Shown here piece by piece: positions 14,139-21,478 of a stretch of DNA of 21,690 nucleotides; position 1 is the first letter of the stretch, and each line of letters opens with the position of its first letter. The notes under the pieces are model-generated. The model saw only the letters and a program-made list of their open reading frames with translations, made no database searches and was not told where the DNA came from. Made by a program: the position numbers and the translations under genes. This DNA comes from a bacterium (GTDB lineage Bacteria; Patescibacteriota; Patescibacteriia; 2-12-FULL-60-25): positions 1-21,690 of the forward strand of contig JAGVIJ010000085.1 of assembly GCA_020056125.1 (NCBI GenBank), written 5' to 3'.

Positions 14139-15329
14139 TTATTTAACGATCTTAGTAACTACGCCGGCGCCCACGGTCTTGCCGCCTTCGCGAATGGCAA
14201 AACGCATTTTTTCCTCAATGGCGACTGGAGTAATTAGTTTGACGTTGAAGTGCACCGTATCACCCGGATTCACCATAGCCACACCTTCGGGCAAAGTAAC
14301 TTCGCCGGTTACGTCTGTGGTGCGGATATAGAATTGCGGCTTGTAGCCTGTAATGAACGGCTTATGGCGGCCGCCTTCTTCTTTGGTCAAAGCGTAGACT
14401 TCCGCATCAAATTCAGTGTGCGGCGTGATTGAGCCGGGGGCAGCCAACACCATACCGCGTTCCACTTCTTCCTTTTTAATACCGCGCAACAAGATGCCGG
14501 CGTTATCTCCCGCACGACCCTCGTTTAACTGCTTGTTAAACATTTCGATGCCGGTAACTACGGTCTTGCGGGTATCTCTAATGCCCACGATAGCCACTTC
14601 CTCGTTTAATTTAACCTGACCGCGTTCAATACGTCCAGTAACCACAGTGCCGCGACCCTCGATAGAGAAAACATCTTCAATCGGCATGAGCAACGGCTTA
14701 TCCATCTCGCGAACCGGCTCCGGGATATATTCATCCAAAGCCTTAATGAGATCCAAAACCGGCTTAGACGCAGCTTCATCTGACGGATTTTCCAAGGCTT
14801 TCAAAGCTGAACCGCGAATAATCGGAGCCTTGTCACCGTTAAATTCGTACTTATTTAACAAATCACGAATTTCTTGTTCCACCAAATCGATTAATTCCGG
14901 GTCATCCACCATATCGACCTTGTTCAAGAACACCACAATTGCCGGAACGCCCACTTGACGAGCCAAAAGAATGTGCTCGCGAGTTTGAGGCATGGGGCCA
15001 TCAGTGGCTGACACGACCAAAACCGCGCCATCCATCTGAGCGGCGCCGGTAATCATGTTTTTAATATAGTCGGCATGTCCCGGACAATCCACGTGCGCAT
15101 AGTGGCGCTTTTCCGATTCATATTCGGTGTGTGCCGTGGCAATCGTAATGCCGCGCGCTTTTGATTCAGGCGCTTTGTCCAAATCATCCACTCCTTTATC
15201 TTGAGCTTTTTGCCCATGAGCGGACAACACCTTTAAGATCGCTGCGGTGAGCGTGGTTTTGCCGTGGTCGACGTGACCAATGGTCCCGACGTTCACGTGC
15301 GGCTTGGAACGGTCAAATACTTCTGCCAT
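14139..15329 (-). CDS. tuf: Elongation factor Tu
   Basis: A 396-residue EF-Tu, the GTPase that delivers aminoacyl-tRNA to the ribosomal A site. GTP-binding motifs are intact: GHVDHGKT at 18-25, RGITI in switch I (59-63), DCPGH at 81-85 with catalytic His85, and NKVD at 136-139. Domain II (GRGTVVTGRIERG) and domain III (FYIRTTDVTGEVTLP) are complete, and length is standard. A good promoter lies about 130 nt upstream, after the Phd-like gene, so tuf and rpsJ can be transcribed separately from fusA. This is the only tuf copy in the window. Confidence 0.98.
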   Translation of the reverse strand: MAEVFDRSKPHVNVGTIGHVDHGKTTLTAAILKVLSAHGQKAQDKGVDDLDKAPESKARGITIATAHTEYESEKRHYAHVDCPGHADYIKNMITGAAQMDGAVLVVSATDGPMPQTREHILLARQVGVPAIVVFLNKVDMVDDPELIDLVEQEIRDLLNKYEFNGDKAPIIRGSALKALENPSDEAASKPVLDLIKALDEYIPEPVREMDKPLLMPIEDVFSIEGRGTVVTGRIERGQVKLNEEVAIVGIRDTRKTVVTGIEMFNKQLNEGRAGDNAGILLRGIKKEEVERGMVLAAPGSITPHTEFDAEVYALTKEEGGRHKPFITGYKPQFYIRTTDVTGEVTLPEGVAMVNPGDTVHFNVKLITPVAIEEKMRFAIREGGKTVGAGVVTKIVK

Positions 15330-15459
15330 ATTTTTTGTGATTAATTATCTTCAAATTATTAAATATTTATAGTTTCAGCTTTAGGGTTACAAATGCCTTT
15401 TTTAGTACCCGGGGCTGCAAATTGAATCAGTCGAAAAACTGGCTAATTTAAGCGGTAAG

Positions 15460-15488
15460 AGTATAACAAAGCCTGCAAAAATATGCAA
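15460..15488 (-). promoter_or_regulatory. Sigma70-type promoter for tuf-rpsJ
   Basis: On the minus strand TTGCAT (15488-15483) and TATACT (15465-15460) are 17 nt apart. The -10 box has five of six consensus bases and the -35 box three or four, with ideal spacing. The predicted start near 15453 gives a tuf leader of about 120 nt. No terminator is obvious between the Phd-like gene and this promoter, so it may add to read-through from the rpsL promoter. Confidence 0.7.
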
Positions 15489-15538
15489 GACCGACTCTTT
15501 AGCAACTCCGTCCAAGATAAAAAAGCTGATAGTTAAGC

Positions 15539-15985
15539 CTATTTATCCTCTAGCGGCTCCAAGTAAAACCCCTCCTCTAAAGGAGACTCTGCAAACACGT
15601 CTAGATTAGATTTGGGCTGGATCGGAACAGTTTTAGGCGCCAACACCGAGGCATCATCCACCGTTTTTTCAACTTTCGAAGAAAAAATGGGCGGCACGAG
15701 CTCATCAACTGCGGCCGTAGCTACCGGAGGCTTAACCTTCTCCGCGGCGTCTTCTAAAATATCATCCAAAACAATCGGATCCCCATAAAAAGTTTTGTCT
15801 TCTTCATCATCCGAATCCCATCCTTCCCAATCTCGTTTTTCATTTCGGCTCAATGACTCCATTTCAGCCATGGCTTCAAATTGTTCCAAGGACAACACCA
15901 CCATTGGATAATGACCCGCCGGATCAGTAACCACTACGGGCATGCCGTTCTTGCGAGCGATATCTATGACGCGCTGTAAAGACAT
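15539..15985 (-). CDS. Phd/YefM antitoxin-like protein with acidic C-terminus
   Basis: A 148-residue protein of unproven function. The first ~45 residues (MSLQRVIDIARKNGMPVVVT, then YPMVVLSLEQFEAMAEME) resemble the Phd/YefM antitoxin fold: a helix, a strand pair of the type 'pVVVTdxxGxxpMVVL', and 'LeqFEam'. The remaining ~100 residues are acidic, Pro/Val-rich and probably disordered, ending EEGFYLEPLEDK. No toxin gene is adjacent; the gene lies 15 nt after fusA and before tuf. It may be a domesticated antitoxin-fold protein or an unrelated small factor tied to translation genes. The ATG at 15983-15985 is preferred to a TTG four codons upstream. Confidence 0.6.
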   Translation of the reverse strand: MSLQRVIDIARKNGMPVVVTDPAGHYPMVVLSLEQFEAMAEMESLSRNEKRDWEGWDSDDEEDKTFYGDPIVLDDILEDAAEKVKPPVATAAVDELVPPIFSSKVEKTVDDASVLAPKTVPIQPKSNLDVFAESPLEEGFYLEPLEDK

Positions 15986-16000
15986 ATTAGAAATCAATTA

Positions 16001-18085
16001 TTATCTCTTTTTCACTCGACCTTCCACGATCTCATTCGCGATATTCTGCGGAGTTTCGGCGTAGTGTGAAAATTCCATGGAGTACGATGCGCGACCTTGA
16101 GTCATGGAGCGCAAGGTGGTGGCATAACCGAACATTTCAGCCAGCGGCACCAAAGCATTAATAACTTTAACACCCGCGCGCTCGGTCATCTCTTGAACTT
16201 GTCCGCGCTTGGAATTTAAATCCCCCATCACGTCGCCCATGAAATCTTCAGGCGTGACCACTTCAACTTTCATCATGGGTTCAAGCAAAGCGATACCGCC
16301 TTTTTTAGCCGCTGATTGGAAAGCCATGGAGGCCGCAATCTTAAACGCCGCTTCTGAAGAGTCCACTTCGTGATAAGAACCATCAAACACCGTAACTTTA
16401 ACGTCGATGAACGGGTAGCCGGCCAAAACTCCGCGCGTCATGGCTTCTTGCACGCCTTTGTTGATGGGCTGGATATACTCGCGCGGAATAACGCCGCCGC
16501 GAATTTCATCCACGAATTCATAGCCCTTGCCGCGCTCCTGCGTTTCAAGGCGCAACCAACAATCGCCATACTGACCGCGGCCGCCGGATTGACGAATAAA
16601 TTTTCCTTGCGACTCAGCTGATCGCTTCAAAGTTTCCTTATACGCCACTTGCGGCTTGCCCACATTGGCATCCACATTGAACTCACGGCGCATGCGTTCC
16701 ACAAGAATATCCAGGTGCAATTCACCCATGCCCGCAATGATGGTTTGTAAAGTTTCTTCATCAGCGCGCACGCGGAACGACGGATCTTCTTCAGCCAACT
16801 TTTGCAAAGCCACGCCCATTTTTTCTTGGTCAGCTTTGGTTTTGGGTTCAATGGCCACGGAAATAACCGGCTCCGGAATGACAATTGATTCCAAAACCAG
16901 AGGATGATTTTCGTCGCACAAAGAGTGACCGGTGAACGTGCCTTTAAGACCCACGGCAGCCGCAATGTCTCCGGCGTAAACCATTTCAACATCCTCGCGC
17001 GCGTTGGCATGCATACGCACGATTCTTCCAATACGTTCTTTTTCTCCGGTCGTAGTATTCAAAATATATGATCCGGATTTAAGCGTGCCTGAATAGACGC
17101 GGAAGAAAATCAGTTTGCCTACATACGGATCAGTCATGACCTTAAAAGCCAGCGCCGCAAAAGGCTCTTCATCCGAGGCCGTGCGCTGTTCGATTTGTTC
17201 CGGATGATCCGGATGAAAACCTTGCACCGGCGGCACATCCAAAGGCGAGGGCAAATAATAAGTCACGGCATCCAGCAAAAATTGCACGCCTTTATTTTTC
17301 AAAGCTGAACCGCACAACACCGGAAAAAAATCCATGTGCAACACGGCCTCGCGAATCGCCTCCCGAACTTCCTCGACCGTTAATTCTTGGCCGGCCAAAT
17401 ATTTATTCATCAACCGCTCATCATTTTCCGCTACGGCCTCTAACAATTCATTGCGCATTTTTTGCGCTCGCTCGCGCATATTTTCGGGGATTTCCGACTC
17501 TTCAATCTGCTGGCCCAACTCATCCTTGTATATTTCCGCCTTCATGGTGATGAGGTCGATGATCCCCAAAAAATTAGATTCAGTCCCGATAGGCAACTGA
17601 ATGGGATAAGCGCGCTTGGTTAAACGTCGACGAATGGATTCAATATCTTTATCAAAATCCGCGCCCGTGCGATCGAGTTTGTTCACGAAACAAATGCGCG
17701 GCACTTTATATTTATCAGCTTGGCGCCAGACGGTTTCGGATTGCGGTTCCACGCCGGCCACACCGTCAAATACCACAGCCGCGCCATCCAAAACGCGCAA
17801 GGAACGTTGAACTTCCAAAGTAAAGTCAATGTGTCCCGGAGTATCAATCAAGTTCAAACGAAAGCCCTTCCAAAAACAAGTGGTGGCGGCTGAAGTGATG
17901 GTGATGCCGCGCTCTTGTTCCTGCTCCATCCAGTCCATGGTAGCTTCGCCCTCGTGCACCTCGCCGATTTTATGTTTGCGGCCGGTGTAAAACAACACAC
18001 GCTCGGAGACTGTGGTCTTGCCGGCGTCGATGTGCGCAATAATTCCGAAGTTACGGGTGTCTTTGAGAGAATATTCACGAGGCAT
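16001..18085 (-). CDS. fusA: Elongation factor G
   Basis: A 694-residue EF-G, the translocation GTPase, also acting with RRF in ribosome recycling. The G domain has AHIDAGKT at 17-24, RGITI at 59-63, DTPGH at 81-85 and NKLD at 135-138. Domain IV is seen in GRGQYGDCWLRLE and the ending has GDVMGDLNSKRGQVQ and YATTLRSMTQGRASYSMEF. All five domains are present at normal length. It lies 68 nt after rpsG, a gap that holds an ATTCGAA-type repeat, and is followed closely by the Phd-like gene. No Shine-Dalgarno sequence precedes the ATG. Confidence 0.98.
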   Translation of the reverse strand: MPREYSLKDTRNFGIIAHIDAGKTTVSERVLFYTGRKHKIGEVHEGEATMDWMEQEQERGITITSAATTCFWKGFRLNLIDTPGHIDFTLEVQRSLRVLDGAAVVFDGVAGVEPQSETVWRQADKYKVPRICFVNKLDRTGADFDKDIESIRRRLTKRAYPIQLPIGTESNFLGIIDLITMKAEIYKDELGQQIEESEIPENMRERAQKMRNELLEAVAENDERLMNKYLAGQELTVEEVREAIREAVLHMDFFPVLCGSALKNKGVQFLLDAVTYYLPSPLDVPPVQGFHPDHPEQIEQRTASDEEPFAALAFKVMTDPYVGKLIFFRVYSGTLKSGSYILNTTTGEKERIGRIVRMHANAREDVEMVYAGDIAAAVGLKGTFTGHSLCDENHPLVLESIVIPEPVISVAIEPKTKADQEKMGVALQKLAEEDPSFRVRADEETLQTIIAGMGELHLDILVERMRREFNVDANVGKPQVAYKETLKRSAESQGKFIRQSGGRGQYGDCWLRLETQERGKGYEFVDEIRGGVIPREYIQPINKGVQEAMTRGVLAGYPFIDVKVTVFDGSYHEVDSSEAAFKIAASMAFQSAAKKGGIALLEPMMKVEVVTPEDFMGDVMGDLNSKRGQVQEMTERAGVKVINALVPLAEMFGYATTLRSMTQGRASYSMEFSHYAETPQNIANEIVEGRVKKR

Positions 18086-18100
18086 AAATTTTAAAGTCTA

Positions 18101-18127
18101 CGAAATTACGAATGGATTCGAATTTTC
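18101..18127. repeat. Short ATTCGAA-type repeat in the rpsG-fusA gap
   Basis: The stretch contains CGAAATTACGAATGGATTCGAA, with the same CGAAT/ATTCG core as the larger inverted repeat between map and ruvX. It is non-coding and lies just upstream of the fusA start. The match is short, so common ancestry with the other copies is likely but not proved. Confidence 0.45.
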
Positions 18128-18153
18128 AAATAAGGCTCTACTTGTGCGGATCT

Positions 18154-18621
18154 TTAACGCGCAAAGTGCGCGAAAGCGCGGTTGGCTTCGGCCATGCGCT
18201 GCACATCTTGTTTCTTTTTAACCGCATCGCCTTGATTATCAGTCGCGGCTAAAATTTCTGAAGCCAATTTCTCGGCCATGGGTTTGCCCTTTTTAGAACG
18301 AGCCGCGGTCAAAATCCAACGAAACGCCAATTGCTGACGCCGGTCGGCGCGCACTTGCATAGGGATTTGATAGTTGGCTCCGCCCACGCGCTTGGAGCGC
18401 ACCTCAAGCAACGGCGCAACATTGGCCACGGCTTTTTCAAAAATTTCCAAGGCGGGTTTTTTAAGTTGTTCGGACACTTTTTCCAAAGCCGTATAAACGA
18501 TTTTTTGAGCGATGGATTTTTTGCCGGCTTGCATTACGTAATTAATAAATTTACCCACCACCGGTGAGCCGTATTTCGGATCAGCATCAATTTTTCGTTT
18601 GGGGGCTTGTTTGCCTCTCAT
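18154..18621 (-). CDS. rpsG: 30S ribosomal protein S7 (uS7)
   Basis: A 155-residue S7, the primary assembly protein of the small-subunit head, which in E. coli also represses the str operon by binding the rpsL-rpsG intercistronic RNA. It begins MRGKQAPKRKIDADPKYGSPVVGKFIN, with KPALEIFEKAVANVAPLLEVRSKRVGGANYQIP and EANRAFAHFAR at the C-terminus. Length is normal. The 46-nt rpsL-rpsG gap is short and contains repeat sequence, so an E. coli-like S7 site is not evident. Confidence 0.97.
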   Translation of the reverse strand: MRGKQAPKRKIDADPKYGSPVVGKFINYVMQAGKKSIAQKIVYTALEKVSEQLKKPALEIFEKAVANVAPLLEVRSKRVGGANYQIPMQVRADRRQQLAFRWILTAARSKKGKPMAEKLASEILAATDNQGDAVKKKQDVQRMAEANRAFAHFAR

Positions 18622-18635
18622 AAATTCATTGATTA

Positions 18636-18670
18636 TTCAATTCGGATTTCGGGCTACAGGTTACGGGTTA
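18636..18670. repeat. Second copy of the GGGCTACAGGTT repeat at the rpsL stop
   Basis: TTCGGATTTCG is followed by GGGCTACAGGTTACGGGTTA (18651-18670). The first 12 bases of the latter match the element after ruvX (59-70). Its last three bases are the complement of the rpsL stop codon. Thus the same repeat abuts the 3' end of two unrelated genes about 18.6 kb apart. Confidence 0.6.
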
Positions 18671-19087
18671 GGCCTTCGGTCGTTTGGCTCCGTAAATGGA
18701 ACGGCTGCGCTTTCGGCCGGACACGCCTTCAGTATCATACACGCCGCGCACAATGTGATAGCGCACGCCTGGCAAGTCCTTAACACGACCGCCGCGAATC
18801 AACACGATGGAATGCTCCTGCAAGTTATGCCCTTCACCCGGAATATAAGCGATGACTTCTACGCCGTTGGACAAACGCACGCGCGCCACTTTGCGAATGG
18901 CTGAGTTAGGTTTCTTTGGCGTGCGCGTATAAACCTTGATACAAACGCCGCGCTTAAAAGATGACCCGCGACGCAACTCGGTGCGCTTGCGATGAAGCGA
19001 ATCCAAAGAGAATTGCAAAGCCGGACTCTTGGATTTAGTCGAGTTTGGTTTGCGGCCGTGGCGAAGTAATTGATTTACTGTAGGCAT
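18668..19087 (-). CDS. rpsL: 30S ribosomal protein S12 (uS12), with N-terminal-region insertion
   Basis: A 139-residue S12, the decoding-centre protein. Signatures: RTPKKPNSAIRKVARVRLSNG and YIPGEGHNLQEHSIVLIRGG, then RVKDLPGVRYHIVRG. Lys59 and Lys103 match E. coli Lys43 and Lys88, the streptomycin-related residues, both in the sensitive form. Asp104 corresponds to the methylthiolated Asp89. About 15 residues (around 24-44, LQFSLDSLHRKRTELRRGSS) are inserted compared with the 124-residue E. coli protein; such insertions are seen in Patescibacteria. It is the first gene of the str block, directly behind a strong promoter with a leader of only about 11 nt. Confidence 0.97.
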   Translation of the reverse strand: MPTVNQLLRHGRKPNSTKSKSPALQFSLDSLHRKRTELRRGSSFKRGVCIKVYTRTPKKPNSAIRKVARVRLSNGVEVIAYIPGEGHNLQEHSIVLIRGGRVKDLPGVRYHIVRGVYDTEGVSGRKRSRSIYGAKRPKA

Positions 19088-19104
19088 AGCTCAATGTGCG
19101 CGGA

Positions 19105-19134
19105 AATATAACAGAAATACCACCAAACAGTCAA
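19105..19134 (-). promoter_or_regulatory. Sigma70-type promoter for rpsL (str operon)
   Basis: On the minus strand TTGACT (19134-19129) and TATATT (19110-19105) are separated by 18 nt. Each box differs from consensus at one position. The expected transcription start near 19098 lies about 11 nt before the rpsL ATG (19087), leaving no room for a usual ribosome-binding site. Nothing else is seen in the 112-nt gap between rpsL and the upstream membrane-protein gene. Confidence 0.8.
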
Positions 19135-19199
19135 GAAAGCCACGTTCTGATCCTGCAGTTGCCACTCGATCAAGAAACGCTAATCCGCCGGAAAGCTGA

Positions 19200-20711
19200 T
19201 TAAATCTTCACAAAAAACGCTAAAAGCATGCTCACCCAGCCAAAAATCAACACACTCCATAAGACAGAAAGTCGGTGCGCTTCCGCTTTTTTTTGACTCC
19301 AGATCAAAAATAACAACCAAAGCGCCAGCGCGGCTAAAACCACCGGAGTGCGTAAGAGCAAAGCCGCGAGCAGACCGGCTATAGCCGCAAAAATATATTT
19401 CCAGGCCAGCTGATAGCGCGCCAACTTAAAATTGCCGATTGACTGATCAGCTAAGAGCGCAGTGAGCGCGCCTAAAATTCCCCAGACTGCGGCCGCACGA
19501 AAAGTGGAGACGGATAGCGTGGCGTTTCGAAACGCAAAAGTTCCGGCCAGCAAAACACTGCCGGCTGACATCACAGCCAAGTGCGCGGCCGAGCCATATT
19601 TGGATTCTGACCAACGCCATAATTTTTCAGTATAAATCCAATGAAGCGCTAAAAGCGACAACACTAAAAACATGATGGGCCAGCCCAAGAGCAAACCTCC
19701 CAATACTAAAAGAATAATCAGCGCGGATTTGTCCATTGATTCCTCGGCGCTGAATTTTAAAAATATAAAGCCATACCACAAACCAAACACGACCAACCCC
19801 AAACCCAGGGAAACAATATCCGGTGCGCTCCAAGCGAGTTGATGAGTTTTCCAACCGAGCGACAGGCCGGCTAATCCCCCGGCCGCGATCACGGGCAGAG
19901 GTTGCGCGCCAAAAAGTTTAAAAAAATCTCGCCAGCTCAAAGACCGCGCGTTCAACCATTGATAAAACAACCAAGCCACGGCCAAGACAAACAAGAGGCT
20001 GGCTGAAGACAGCGCGAGATTGATCTCAAGTTGTTTGCCCACCGCTGCAAAAAAACGATCAGCCTGAAAATTCGACCAATACGAATCCAAATGAATCAAG
20101 CTCAACACTTGAAAAGCATCTTGCGTATGCATGATGGGAATGTGGCGCGTCCAGGACGCCACTTGCGCCAGCCAAGTTTGAATCAATAAAACAGCTGATG
20201 CTCCCAACCAAGCCACGATTCCCACGCCCACAGCCTTGTCCCATGCCACTCGCGCCTGCTGATGAAAATTCCAAACGAATAAAACCGCAAGCGCCACCAC
20301 ACTACCGCGCAACAATGCTTCAGGACCGGACTGAAACGGATACACGCCAAGCGATCCGATAAACGCCAGGGCTTGCGGCAAGGGCAGTGCGACCGTGCCA
20401 CTGCCATCGTTCCACACGCCCACGCTGGCCAACGCAACTCCGGCGAGCAAAGCCGGCGGTACCCAAAATAATCGGCGCGCCAATTGATCAAAAAATTGCC
20501 AACCGGCAAAACGGGAAAACACACTCACCACCATTAAGAATGCAACCGCAAAATATATGGGCCGACTTATGGCCAAGGTTAAAAAAGACGGCCCGGGCGC
20601 AGCCGTCAAAAGGCTGATCAAGAAACTGGCGGCTGCCACTGAACCCCATAACACGACAAAAATAAACCAAGGTGAGCTGGCGCTGTCGCCCGATTGGCTC
20701 TTAATGATCAT
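19200..20711 (-). CDS. Unidentified polytopic membrane protein, 503 residues
   Basis: I do not recognise a family. The protein is almost entirely hydrophobic, with about 12-15 likely membrane segments. It is rich in Leu, Ala, Trp and Phe, and its short loops carry few charges. There is no cleavable signal peptide pattern and no conserved catalytic motif I can name; isolated His, Asp and Glu residues are scattered. A polymer ligase, flippase-like transporter or glycosyltransferase of the GT-C type are possible but unsupported. It starts 9 nt after the M50 protease gene and is probably co-transcribed with it. It ends 112 nt before the rpsL start and shows no clear terminator. Confidence 0.8.
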   Translation of the reverse strand: MIIKSQSGDSASSPWFIFVVLWGSVAAASFLISLLTAAPGPSFLTLAISRPIYFAVAFLMVVSVFSRFAGWQFFDQLARRLFWVPPALLAGVALASVGVWNDGSGTVALPLPQALAFIGSLGVYPFQSGPEALLRGSVVALAVLFVWNFHQQARVAWDKAVGVGIVAWLGASAVLLIQTWLAQVASWTRHIPIMHTQDAFQVLSLIHLDSYWSNFQADRFFAAVGKQLEINLALSSASLLFVLAVAWLFYQWLNARSLSWRDFFKLFGAQPLPVIAAGGLAGLSLGWKTHQLAWSAPDIVSLGLGLVVFGLWYGFIFLKFSAEESMDKSALIILLVLGGLLLGWPIMFLVLSLLALHWIYTEKLWRWSESKYGSAAHLAVMSAGSVLLAGTFAFRNATLSVSTFRAAAVWGILGALTALLADQSIGNFKLARYQLAWKYIFAAIAGLLAALLLRTPVVLAALALWLLFLIWSQKKAEAHRLSVLWSVLIFGWVSMLLAFFVKI

Positions 20712-20720
20712 AAGCCAATC

Positions 20721-21356
20721 TTACACACCAACCAACCAAGATGCCAAGTACATAATCCCTCGGAATAAACCGCCGAACACATTTAAATTTAAAACCATAT
20801 CCGCAAAAATCAATCCCAAAAGAATATAAGGACCGCGCGATTCTAGAAAATTCTTAGCGGCGGTATAGCGGCGCGCAGCCAAAATAGTTAAAAGCACTTT
20901 TGAACCATCCAAAGGCGGCAGAGGGATTAAATTGAACATCAACAAACCGGCATTCAAAAATACGCTCAACATTAAAAACTGAATCAACAGATTAGCCGGG
21001 CTGACCAACGGCGCAACCAATCTAAAGATGCCGGCAAAAATCACAGCGCCGCACAAATTCATAGCCGGACCGGCCAGAGCCACTAAAACCGGACCCCATT
21101 TTTTAGCGCGCAAATTATATGGATTAAAGGGCACTGGCTTGCCCCAGCCAAAACCAATAACCACCAACATGGCCAGACCCAAAAGATCCACGTGAGCCAA
21201 AGGATTCAGGGTTAGGCGCCCTAAACGCTTGGCTGTGGGGTCGCCCAGCCAATAACTCACCAAGGCATGGGAAAATTCGTGCACGGATAAAGCCACTAAG
21301 ATAGCTAAAACCCAAACCGCGAAAATCAGGGGGTCGCGAAAAAGTAAATCTAGCAT
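20721..21356 (-). CDS. M50 family (site-2-protease-like) membrane metalloprotease
   Basis: A 211-residue intramembrane zinc metalloprotease of the M50/rhomboid-independent site-2 protease class, short form without a PDZ domain. The zinc motif HEFSH is at 26-30 within a membrane helix (SVHEFSHALVSYWLGD), followed by RLTLNPLAHVDLLG. The third zinc ligand lies in the C-terminal NLIPLPPLDG (142-151; Asp150). GWGKPVPFNPYNLR and ALAGPAMNL between them are typical. About five to six membrane segments are expected. The substrate is unknown. The ATG at 21354-21356 is preferred because family similarity begins there; a TTG at 21429-21431 would add a hydrophobic stretch of 25 residues. Confidence 0.9.
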   Translation of the reverse strand: MLDLLFRDPLIFAVWVLAILVALSVHEFSHALVSYWLGDPTAKRLGRLTLNPLAHVDLLGLAMLVVIGFGWGKPVPFNPYNLRAKKWGPVLVALAGPAMNLCGAVIFAGIFRLVAPLVSPANLLIQFLMLSVFLNAGLLMFNLIPLPPLDGSKVLLTILAARRYTAAKNFLESRGPYILLGLIFADMVLNLNVFGGLFRGIMYLASWLVGV

Positions 21357-21431
21357 TGATGGATAATAACAAGAAACCCATGAAACAAACAGTACCGAAT
21401 TCAAAAAAAGAAAACCCAGCTTAAAGATCAA

Positions 21432-21478
21432 AGCATCAAAAACTTAAAGGGTCAAAAATTTCAAAGTGTTTAAAAATC
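21432..21478. repeat. Short AT-rich imperfect tandem repeat upstream of the M50 gene
   Basis: On the minus strand this gap reads as two or more similar units of about 16 nt beginning TTTTTGA and containing CTTT (TTTTTGACCCTTTAAG, then TTTTTGATGCTTTGAT). It separates the GC-rich end of the partial gene from the M50 gene. No function is evident; it differs in sequence from the other two repeat types here. Confidence 0.4.

Noticed and set aside
15330..15460. Riboswitch in the tuf leader
   Set aside because: The ~120-nt leader is AT-rich and I found no stable hairpins or known riboswitch motif.
15486..15545. Terminator after the Phd-like gene
   Set aside because: TTTTTT is present, but only a 3-5 bp imperfect stem precedes it.
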